Shown here: piece by piece, positions 30,999 through 37,605 of the stretch
How the letters are laid out: each line of letters opens with the position of its first letter
Numbering within the stretch: the stretch's first letter is position 1
Source: Nostoc sp. LPT
Lineage (GTDB): Bacteria > Cyanobacteriota > Cyanobacteriia > Cyanobacteriales > Nostocaceae
Length of the DNA stretch: 39,713 bases
Assembly: GCF_017115165.1 (NCBI RefSeq)
Contig: NZ_JABXKF010000168.1
Coordinates: 1-39,713 of the forward strand
Reading direction: 5' to 3'
The notes under the pieces: generated by a model
Database searches by the model: none
What the model saw: the letters and a program-made list of their open reading frames with translations, nothing else
Told to the model about the DNA's origin: nothing
Made by a program: the position numbers and the translations under genes

Positions 30999-31295
30999 CT
31001 AACTGTTGCTGCTTGGCGCAATAGCTTCGCTGAGTGCTTCACGAATTATCTCATCACTCACACCATGCCGTTTCAAGCTGGCAATCAATGTAGAAATAGT
31101 ATCACCCTCAAGTCGCTCAAGATCAGCTCGGAGTCCTTGTCCGATGTAAGCACGAACTAATGGCTGATAACCAGAAAACCCTAACAATGGTGCTACTCTC
31201 TTCAAATCCTCAATCACATCTTCGGGAATACGAATTGTAATTGTTGTCATTGGACGATTTTTATCGAGTCGCTTTCTTAAATCTTCAGCTTTCAT
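30999..31295 (-). CDS. brnA: BrnA-like ribbon-helix-helix antitoxin
   Basis: The 98-residue protein should neutralise BrnT and repress the operon. Its MTTITIRIPEDVIEDLKRVAPLLGFSGYQPLVRAYIGQGL stretch (about 16-55) is a ribbon-helix-helix DNA-binding domain. An N-terminal K-x-EDLRKRLDKNRP precedes it and a helical C-tail (ISTLIASLKRHGVSDEIIREAL) follows. The ATG at 31295 is preferred to a GTG at 31304; AAGGA lies about 11 bases upstream. It overlaps the end of brnT by 11 nt, the usual toxin-first order. A decayed copy of this gene lies at 35745-35893. Confidence 0.85.
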   Translation of the reverse strand: MKAEDLRKRLDKNRPMTTITIRIPEDVIEDLKRVAPLLGFSGYQPLVRAYIGQGLRADLERLEGDTISTLIASLKRHGVSDEIIREALSEAIAPSSNS

Positions 31296-31581
31296 AGTAT
31301 TCACGTTCCTTGCGCGTCGCTTTCCGAGCCGATATGAGCCTAATCATGTCGTTTTCACGCTCAATATAGACGACGTACAGAAGATTCCATCGTCTGTCCA
31401 AGCCAATCACAGCATCTCGCTCCTCATCATTGCCGCTTGGATCAACCACTACTAGAAACGGAGCGAAGAAAGCTTCTACGGCTTGCTGAAATGTTATGTC
31501 GGCATGATTACTGGGATTAATCCGAGCTTTCTCCTCGTTCCAAACGAAGGTGACACCATTAAGCACGAAAAACACATCCAT
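31285..31581 (-). CDS. brnT: BrnT-family toxin
   Basis: The 98-residue protein is a RelE-fold ribonuclease toxin of the BrnT family. Typical segments are TFVWNEEKARINPSNHADITFQQAVEAFF (the usual W-D-x-x-K-x-x-x-N-x-x-K-H-G segment, here lacking K-H-G), DERD-x-x-IGLDRRWNLLYVVYIER, and the closing R-L-I-SARKATRKEREYYE, which carries the basic residues (R81, R86, R90, R93). First gene of the toxin-antitoxin pair, with brnA starting inside its 3' end. Confidence 0.87.
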   Translation of the reverse strand: MDVFFVLNGVTFVWNEEKARINPSNHADITFQQAVEAFFAPFLVVVDPSGNDEERDAVIGLDRRWNLLYVVYIERENDMIRLISARKATRKEREYYES

Positions 31582-31968
31582 TCCTCATAGTTTAGGCAAG
31601 ATGTATTTACGTTGTCAATACGCTTTTTTGTAAAAGTTTACAATTACAATTCAAGACTGAATCTTGATGTGTGCCAGAACCTTGCAATGCTTACTGTTTC
31701 TTGTCTTCCTCAACCCAATAAATAATACGATAGGCAGTTTAAGCACTATTACTTATTGACAAATTATCCATGATGTCAGATTTGACTGATAGGGTTAGGG
31801 GAATCTTCCAGAGTCAAATATCACCAACACCGAACCTATTGAGGTGTAAGTAATTTTTCATTTGCATTCAAAATTATTAATGAGACTTTCTTTCATTAAT
31901 TTAGATTTTAGTGTAGACTCTTTTTTAATAACTATTGAGTAAGATTCTCAATAGGAAATAGATGTAAA
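31582..31968. other. Intergenic region upstream of the antenna genes
   Basis: About 390 bp containing the divergent starts of brnT and the pcb-type operon. It is AT-rich near 31850-31930. Apart from the inverted repeat at 31932-31954 I see no clear element. Confidence 0.45.
31932..31954 (+). promoter_or_regulatory. Perfect inverted repeat next to the antenna-operon ribosome-binding site
   Basis: CTATTGAG and CTCAATAG form perfect 8-bp arms with a 7-nt centre, ending 14 bp before the ATG and touching AGGA (31953-31956). It could be a repressor operator (Fur-regulated isiA genes are known) or an RNA hairpin that hides the ribosome-binding site. Confidence 0.5.
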
Positions 31969-33027
31969 ATGACAATTTCTACAAGTCCGCTGTCGGTGGA
32001 GCAAGACCTTACTGACTCGCCTTGGTGGGCAGGTAACGCCCGACTCACCAGCTTATCAGGGAAATTACTAGGCGCTCACGTCGCTCATTCTGGTCTGATC
32101 GTTTTCTGGGCAGGAGCTATGACTTTATTTGAGCTAGCCCACTTTAATCCAGCAGAACCGATGTACTCGCAAGGCTTAATTTTGTTACCTCACTTAGCTA
32201 CACAAGGTTGGGGTGTAGGTGCAGAGGGTGTAGTTTTGGATACTTATCCCTACTTTGTAATTGGAGCTTTGCATCTAATTTCCTCAGCCTTTTTGGGTTT
32301 CGGAGGAATCTTTCATTCCCTACGTGGCCCGGAAAAATTGGAAGGTAGAGTTCCTTTCTTTGGCTACGACTGGTCAGACACGGGTAAAATGACCACAATC
32401 CTTGGTATTCACCTGGTTTTACTGGGTTGTGGTGCATTCTTGTTAGTTGCCAAAGCAATGTACTTTGGGGGTTTGTACGACCCAAATGTTGAAAATGTGC
32501 GGGTAATTACAAATCCGACATTAAACCCAGCCGTCATTTTTGGTTATCTGTTTGGCGCAATTAGGAAATTCTGGATCGCTGGCGTTGACAACCTAGAAGA
32601 CGTGGTTGGTGGACATATTTGGGTTGGTGCAATGTTGATTATTGGTGGACTTTTCCACATAGCTACTAAGCCCTTTACCTGGACGCATCCACTATTTGTT
32701 TGGTCTGGAGAAGCTTACCTTTCTTACAGTCTGGGCGCTTTGGCACTGATGGGTTTTATTGCAACTCTGTTTGTATCGGTAAACACCACTGTTTATCCTG
32801 AAGTTTTTTATGGACCGGCGCTTGTAGTTAGACAGAATATCGTGCCGTACTTTTCATCACCTGACCCTGACCTTGTAACTGCTCGGACTTGGTTAGCTAA
32901 TGCCCATTTTTGGTTAGCTTTCTTCTTTCTCCAAGGTCATATCTGGCACGCCTTGCGGGCACGTGGGTTCGATTTTCGCAAGGGTAGGGTGAGTCAGGAG
33001 GCGGTAATTCCGCAACCAATTATCTAA
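31969..33027 (+). CDS. CP43'-type chlorophyll-binding antenna protein (Pcb/IsiA family)
   Basis: The 352-residue, six-helix thylakoid protein lacks the large lumenal loop of true CP43. Family segments are WWAGNARLTSLSGKLLGAHVAHSGLI, GLILLPHLAT, DTYPYFVIGALHLISSAFLG, HLVLLGCGAFLLVAKAMYFGGLYD, NLEDVVGGHIWVG and FFLQGHIWHALRARGFDF. The histidines in AHVAH, LPHL, LHL, IHL, GGHI and GHIWH are likely chlorophyll ligands. It differs from standard IsiA, so it is probably one of the extra chlorophyll-binding proteins of heterocystous cyanobacteria. The next gene is a paralogue 82 bp downstream; they are probably one transcript, perhaps iron- or light-controlled. Confidence 0.93.
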   Translation: MTISTSPLSVEQDLTDSPWWAGNARLTSLSGKLLGAHVAHSGLIVFWAGAMTLFELAHFNPAEPMYSQGLILLPHLATQGWGVGAEGVVLDTYPYFVIGALHLISSAFLGFGGIFHSLRGPEKLEGRVPFFGYDWSDTGKMTTILGIHLVLLGCGAFLLVAKAMYFGGLYDPNVENVRVITNPTLNPAVIFGYLFGAIRKFWIAGVDNLEDVVGGHIWVGAMLIIGGLFHIATKPFTWTHPLFVWSGEAYLSYSLGALALMGFIATLFVSVNTTVYPEVFYGPALVVRQNIVPYFSSPDPDLVTARTWLANAHFWLAFFFLQGHIWHALRARGFDFRKGRVSQEAVIPQPII

Positions 33028-33109
33028 ATTCAATTTAATGCAATATGTTTGCAATTATCTTGAATATAAGCTCAACAAAATTGCTAAAAATTCTCAAGGA
33101 GTACTAGAA

Positions 33110-34633
33110 ATGACAGCAGTAATTGAAGATAGCCCATATAAGCAACAGATACCTGATGTTGGTTGGTGGGCTGGTAACTTTCGTCTCACTAATTTATCAG
33201 GAAAATTACTAGGCGCTCATGTTGCCCATTCTGCATTGATTTTGTTATGGGCTGGAGGGATGACACTGTTTGAACTGTCGCGCTTCAACCCTAATGAACC
33301 AATGTATGAGCAAGGGTTAATCATACTGCCTCATCTAGCGACTCTAGGTTTGGGTGTCGGTGCTGGTGGGCAAGTTATTAATACCTATCCCTACTTTGTA
33401 ATCAGCGTTTTACATCTGATACCTTCAGTGATTCTGGCTGCTGGTGGTCTTTATCACTCTCTGCTGGGGCCAGAGGTGTTAGAAGATAATCCCACTTGGG
33501 CTGGCTTTTTTGGCTACGACTGGAAAGATAAGGACAAGATGACTACCATCTTGGGCATTCACTTAACGCTTTTAGGTTTGGGTGCTTTGGCTTTAGTTGC
33601 CAAGGCGATGTTTTGGGGTGGACTGTTTGACCCTTGGGCTGCTGGCGGTGGAGATGTCAGGGTAATCAATCATCCGACACTTAACCCATTCCGCATCTTT
33701 GGCTACCTATTTGGGGCTTGGGGACCAGAGGGATTGGCTGCTGTTGATAACTTGGAAGATGTTGTTGGCGGTCACATCTGGGTTGGTTTGATGTTAATTG
33801 GCGGTGGTATTTTCCACATCTTGACTAAGCCATTTGCTTGGGCACGCCGAGTTTTGATTTACTCAGGGGAAGCGTATTTATCTTACAGCATTGGTGCTGT
33901 AGCATACATGGGCTTTTTAGCAGCATATTTTGCATCAGTCAATAACACTGTTTATCCCGAAGTTTTTTATGGCCCAGTTAGAGCTATAGAAACTTCTGCT
34001 GGTATAGTTTCTGCTCGTGGTTGGTTGGTAACTTTCCATTTTGTCCTTGCGCTCATATTTCTGTTAGGTCACATTTGGCACGCTCTCCGCGCTCGTGCGA
34101 TCGCAGGCGGATTTGATTTTAAAAATGGTGATATGGTTCAGCCTCCACGGGTAGAGCGCCAAACGAGTAATCAGGTAAGTGCAGTCAATTCTTCTGATCT
34201 GACGCTGAAGTTTCTCAAATACTTGCCAATTTACCGCCCCGGTATATCTCCTTTGTGGCGGGGATTAGAAATTGGCATGGCTCATGGTTACTGGCTAGTT
34301 GGCCCCTTTGCGACATTAGGTTCATTAGGTTTATTACGCAATTCTAATGTGGGCAGCTTGGTTGGTTTATTAGCCACAGGCAGTTTGATTATCATCCTGA
34401 CAATTGGTTTTTCGCTTTATGGCACTACTAGCTACGAAAGACAACAGGAAATCTATTCACGCTCGGTTTCGGTTGCAACAGTTGCTAAAGTGCCACAGAG
34501 TATCAATACTGTCGCCGAATGGAGTCAATTTACTGAGGGCTTTTTGATTGGTGGAATTGGTGGAGCAATCTTCGCTTATCTGCTATTGACTAGTGTTGCT
34601 TTATTCGGTGCGATCGCAATCAACTCGATTTAA
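33110..34633 (+). CDS. CP43'-PsaL fusion antenna protein
   Basis: The 507-residue protein has two parts. Residues 1-350 are a CP43'/IsiA-type antenna very like the upstream gene (WWAGNFRLTNLSGKLLGAHVAHSALI, NLEDVVGGHIWVG, GHIWHALRAR). After a linker (about 350-370), residues about 375-507 match photosystem I subunit XI: KYLPIYRPGISPLWRGLEIGMAHGYWLVGPF, then two more membrane helices. PsaL sits at the PSI trimer interface, so the fusion should anchor antenna to PSI. Such fusions (type V chlorophyll-binding proteins) are known in some Nostocales. The start at 33110 is chosen because AAGGA lies 9 bases upstream and the match begins at MTAVIEDS. The PsaL part keeps the conserved GxEIGMAHGYWLVGPF segment. 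Confidence 0.95.
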   Translation: MTAVIEDSPYKQQIPDVGWWAGNFRLTNLSGKLLGAHVAHSALILLWAGGMTLFELSRFNPNEPMYEQGLIILPHLATLGLGVGAGGQVINTYPYFVISVLHLIPSVILAAGGLYHSLLGPEVLEDNPTWAGFFGYDWKDKDKMTTILGIHLTLLGLGALALVAKAMFWGGLFDPWAAGGGDVRVINHPTLNPFRIFGYLFGAWGPEGLAAVDNLEDVVGGHIWVGLMLIGGGIFHILTKPFAWARRVLIYSGEAYLSYSIGAVAYMGFLAAYFASVNNTVYPEVFYGPVRAIETSAGIVSARGWLVTFHFVLALIFLLGHIWHALRARAIAGGFDFKNGDMVQPPRVERQTSNQVSAVNSSDLTLKFLKYLPIYRPGISPLWRGLEIGMAHGYWLVGPFATLGSLGLLRNSNVGSLVGLLATGSLIIILTIGFSLYGTTSYERQQEIYSRSVSVATVAKVPQSINTVAEWSQFTEGFLIGGIGGAIFAYLLLTSVALFGAIAINSI

Positions 34634-34658
34634 TCATCTAGTGATTTAGTACCCATGA

Positions 34659-34688
34659 TGTAAAGACGTAGCATTCTACGTCTTTACA
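34659..34688 (+). terminator. Strong hairpin after the antenna operon
   Basis: A perfect 13-bp stem (TGTAAAGACGTAG / CTACGTCTTTACA) has a CATT loop, 25 bp past the stop codon. No T-run follows, so it may stabilise or end the transcript. It could also be a copy of a repeat common in these genomes. Confidence 0.6.
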
Positions 34689-35115
34689 AGAAATTAGAGC
34701 AAGATTTAGATTGCTCGTCGCCTCACTCTTTGTTTAAACGGCTACACCTGCCGAGCTATTTTATACCTTCAATGGTTTGTGGTAGCACTGACGATATCAT
34801 CGTACGCCAGGTTCTGCAAGGATGGCTACCTTATTTAATGAAAGGCGATCGCTATTAGGAATGTCAACAAGGACAGCATTTTTTTCGCTTCTTTCAACCG
34901 ACTTTTGTCGCAAAATAGATTTTTGATTTCTGGCAATCTCCACATCACTCAGATTCCGTTTATTCAAGTCTAAAAGTTTCAGCTATCTCCAGGCATTCTT
35001 AGCGCTCATTACGTCAAGTTAATAATTAGATTCCTTAGGTAATGACATATTGATTTATGTCTACCTACTGACTCAATTAATTTAGTTTCACTCAACATCA
35101 GCTAAATAATATTTC

Positions 35116-35155
35116 ATGCCTGCCGTTGAAAGCAGTTGACTGCGGGCATTTTTTT
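35116..35155 (+). terminator. Hairpin plus T-run just before the cysteine-rich protein gene
   Basis: ATGCCTGC-CGTT (35116-35127) pairs imperfectly with GACTGCGGGCAT (35138-35149), followed at once by seven Ts. It ends about 20 bp before the ATG of the next gene, so it may be an attenuator of that gene rather than a terminator of a distant one. Confidence 0.55.
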
Positions 35156-35174
35156 CTAATTAGGAGGATAACTT

Positions 35175-35450
35175 ATGCTAGCTACAATTTTTTGCGCTTC
35201 ATTTGCTTGGGCTACTTTGATTTTCTTTATTTTGAGTATCTGGTTTACCTTAAAACAAGGGATAAATCATTTAAAAAAGCTACATCAAATTCCTTGTCAT
35301 GCTTGTGAATATTTCACTAACGACCATCGCCTTAAGTGTACTGTACATCCAATGAAAGCTTGTTCTGAGGAAGCGTTCGGCTGTCTTGACTTTGAACCTC
35401 AAACTTCTTTTTGTAATGCTTGTCAAAAGGGTCGGCGAAAGCTTTGTTAA
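35175..35450 (+). CDS. Small membrane-anchored cysteine-rich protein
   Basis: The 91-residue protein has one N-terminal membrane helix (about 3-26) and a cysteine-rich tail with C41, C44, C55, C63, C70, C80, C83 and C91. The pattern C-x2-C-x10-C-x7-C-x6-C around YFTNDHRLKCTVHPMKACSEEAFGCLDFEP suggests metal binding or disulfide bonds. AGGAGG-like GGAGG lies just before the ATG, one of the best ribosome-binding sites in the window. I believe similar small proteins occur in other cyanobacteria, with no function assigned. A hairpin and T-run directly upstream may regulate it. Confidence 0.82.
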   Translation: MLATIFCASFAWATLIFFILSIWFTLKQGINHLKKLHQIPCHACEYFTNDHRLKCTVHPMKACSEEAFGCLDFEPQTSFCNACQKGRRKLC

Positions 35451-35514
35451 AATTTTCCAATTAGATAATTTCTAAACCGTAATACTCTAAATACTTATGA
35501 ACTGACAATCTGAT

Positions 35515-35742
35515 TTGCCATCCGAACTATGCGATTTTCTATATCCTCGTAGTTCATATTATGGGCAATTTAAACCAGAGTATCTAATATTTAACGCTAA
35601 TCTTCAAGATTTTTCTCAATGGGTAAACTACATTTGTAGCCTCCAAACTAGTGCTAAACTTTCCCCAGAAGAGGCTTATAAACAAATTCACATCCTCTGG
35701 AGACAGTTGAAAAATGCGAAAAAAGAATTGAAAATTCGTTAA
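35515..35742 (+). CDS. Small conserved cyanobacterial protein (DUF7219-like), start uncertain
   Basis: The 75-codon frame (LCDFLYPRSSYYGQFKPEYLIFNANLQDFSQWVNYICSLQTSAKLSPEEAYKQIHILWRQLK) resembles a small cyanobacterial family I recall as DUF7219, sometimes mislabelled as a synthase. The only start here is TTG at 35515, without a ribosome-binding site. An in-frame ATG lies 18 bases upstream at 35497, but the third codon after it is TGA (35503-35505). The gene may have lost its normal start to a nonsense change, or it may use TTG. The rest of the protein is intact. Confidence 0.6.
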   Translation: MPSELCDFLYPRSSYYGQFKPEYLIFNANLQDFSQWVNYICSLQTSAKLSPEEAYKQIHILWRQLKNAKKELKIR

Positions 35743-35744
35743 AT

Positions 35745-35893
35745 AGAAACAGTATTATCCTTAAGTCGCTCAAGATTATTTTTGAGTCTTTGATTTCGAT
35801 CTAAGCACTGACTAATGGCTGATAACCAGAAAATACTAACAACAGTGCTACTCGTTTCAAATCCTCAATCACATCTTCAAGAATGAAAATTGT
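35745..35893 (-). pseudogene. Decayed duplicate of the brnA antitoxin gene
   Basis: Plus-strand sequence from AGAAACAGTATTATCC to ATGAAAATTGT aligns clearly with the brnA region 31099-31250. Shared stretches include AAGTCGCTCAAGAT, ACTAATGGCTGATAACCAGA and TCAAATCCTCAATCACATCT. Point changes and small differences break the frame, the beginning of the gene is replaced by unrelated sequence with a HIP1 octamer, and no brnT partner remains. Confidence 0.8.
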
Positions 35894-36064
35894 ATCTGCT
35901 TGCGATCGCAGTCCTTGTAATGATGAGTTCAATCGTCCACAAATTAAGTATTTTTAACAAAATGCAATAAATCTACATTCACTGGATTGATATGGAAATA
36001 AATTTCTGCTAATCAAAGGGTTAAGGATGTAAAAACAACAATAATTTACACCCAAACTACTAAC

Positions 36065-36084
36065 AGACGCGATTAATCGCGTCT
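36065..36084. repeat. Perfect 20-bp palindrome
   Basis: AGACGCGATTAATCGCGTCT reads the same on both strands. It lies 20 bp beyond the stop of the DUF2973 gene and could act as a transcript end; this palindrome type is a common repeat in Nostoc-like genomes. Confidence 0.7.
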
Positions 36085-36104
36085 CTACTTCTAACCTTTA
36101 TTTG

Positions 36105-36431
36105 TTATGCTTCTTCGGAATTTTCTCTCTTATGTCCTGGAGATGCTTCGTAAAGTGCATCGAGATGTTGACGCGCATCTTCAACGTTAATTGAACGCAT
36201 TACCAAAAGTGGCTCTTTAATTAAGTTACCCGCGCTATCTAATAACTCTGGATGGGGTACAAACTGTTTCTTTGATGAATAATAACCATTGCCTTGGTTA
36301 TTCATTGATGAGGAATTTGTCGGGTAAGTTCGCTCCCGATCAAAACTGAACATAATCAGGTTACGAATTAAGTTGCCAACAGCTATAAATGCAAGGATTG
36401 TAAAAGCAAGAATGTAAAGCAGATGTAACAT
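36105..36431 (-). CDS. DUF2973 family protein
   Basis: The 108-residue protein begins with a hydrophobic helix, MLHLLYILAFTILAFIAVGNLIRNLI, followed by a soluble tail (FVPHPELLDSAGNLIKEPLLVMRSINVEDARQHLDALYEASPG). This matches the cyanobacterial DUF2973 family as I remember it. The N-terminal helix is likely a membrane anchor. The gene upstream on the same strand is a DUF2605 protein, a frequent neighbour in cyanobacteria. Function unknown. Confidence 0.85.
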   Translation of the reverse strand: MLHLLYILAFTILAFIAVGNLIRNLIMFSFDRERTYPTNSSSMNNQGNGYYSSKKQFVPHPELLDSAGNLIKEPLLVMRSINVEDARQHLDALYEASPGHKRENSEEA

Positions 36432-36738
36432 TGTATTTTCCTCCAGAACAGTAATTTTAAAACTTTATTTTGTAACATTTTGTTTCGTCGATACTATGAC
36501 TCACAGTTAAGACGAACATTCTCCGCACTTTTCATGCACTTACATTTATATGGAGCTATTTGTCAACCGTTATTTTACTTAACGGTAGCATATGATACAT
36601 TCTTTTGTTAATCCTGGTAATGTTAAGAAATTGTTAAGAGTTTTATACTATCTTTTTAACGATTGATTTACCATCTTGTCTAGACGCTTCCTTGGCTGGT
36701 CAAAAGATATCACTAAGTAGTTTGTCGAAATTGAGCAC
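36432..36738. other. AT-rich spacer between DUF2605 and DUF2973 genes
   Basis: About 300 bp without coding potential that I could support. The size of the gap suggests each gene may have its own promoter. No clear motif. Confidence 0.4.
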
Positions 36739-37056
36739 TTAGACTTCACGTCCTTGACGAAAACGCATTGCAACATTCCAGCATTCTGTTACTAATTCAT
36801 GCCAAGGCATTAACGTTGCCATATCAATGCCGACTTGTTTATCAGTGGCATTAAATAGCATCTTCGCCGTATTTAGTTCATCCTGCGCTTGCTTGACCCG
36901 TAAGAGCAAGTCAGATTGCTCTTGGTGACTCATAAATGATAGTTCCTCAGTTTCGAGTAAATGGCGCGATCGCGTAAACCAATGCTGAAAATCTTCCAGC
37001 AGCGGATCTAAAACCGTTTTCAGCAACTCTGTCCCTGGTAAATTTGAGTCTGGCAT
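36739..37056 (-). CDS. DUF2605 family protein
   Basis: The 105-residue, mostly helical soluble protein (LLKTVLDPLLEDFQHWFTRSRHLLETEELSFMSHQEQSDLLLRVKQAQDELNTAKMLFNATDKQVGIDMATLMPWHELVTECWNVAMRFR) matches the cyanobacterial DUF2605 family by its FQ-W-F-x-R-x-LLE start and the PWHxLVxECW ending. It contains no catalytic signature I can name. The DUF2973 gene lies downstream on the same strand. Function unknown. Confidence 0.87.
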   Translation of the reverse strand: MPDSNLPGTELLKTVLDPLLEDFQHWFTRSRHLLETEELSFMSHQEQSDLLLRVKQAQDELNTAKMLFNATDKQVGIDMATLMPWHELVTECWNVAMRFRQGREV

Positions 37057-37605
37057 AAATAAGAGGTATATTTCAAACTTGCTTACTAATATTAACGTTA
37101 TTTACGTTTCTTAACACTTTTTTGGTTTTTCTCATAATTTCCAGATGTAAAAATTTGTAACAAAGAGTACAAAATTTATTATATAGTCTTGATATCTGGT
37201 TTGTACAGTGCCTTTGGAGAGACGACTATAGGTATATATGACATCAAGTTGCAATTCATCAGATAATTTAGCGATCGCAGGCAATCCTGAATTTGACACT
37301 CAGCTAAAAAAGCAAAAATTTATCTTTATCTCTGGATTGAAGAAGAATTCAGGACTCAGAATCAAAATAGTGGGGAATTCAAACCCGCCACCTAGAAACA
37401 CCATTAAAGAAAATATATTTAGCGGAGTCTTAAACCCCTTTATTTATTACGCTAGTCGAATTCAAATTTATTCTGACTTCTGACTATTGTGAATTCTTTG
37501 TTGATAAAGCTTAACTGGCAAAAACCAAAGTCGTTATAGTTGAATAAGCCTACAGATTTAGATAAATCACCTTTTGTAATCATTTCGCCAACGGTTCAGC
37601 AGCCA
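37057..37605. other. Intergenic region upstream of thrS
   Basis: About 550 bp with a HIP1 octamer near 37271 and repeat-like GAATTCAAACCCGCCACC / AGTCTTAAACCCCTTT segments. An ATG-started 81-codon frame (37238-37483) spans these repeats and is probably not a gene. The promoter of thrS should lie here. Confidence 0.4.

Larger units (their letters stand above)
34634..35174. other. Intergenic region after the antenna operon
   Basis: About 540 bp with a hairpin at 34659-34688 and a terminator-like hairpin at 35116-35155. There is no supported gene between them. A HIP1-type octamer lies near 34847. Confidence 0.45.

Noticed and set aside
31969..33027. True isiA or psbC
   Set aside because: The large lumenal loop of CP43 is absent, and the sequence diverges from standard IsiA; no flavodoxin isiB follows. 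A Pcb/IsiA-family paralogue fits better.
37238..37483. 81-codon frame upstream of thrS
   Set aside because: It spans intergenic repeat segments, has no ribosome-binding site and no recognisable protein pattern.
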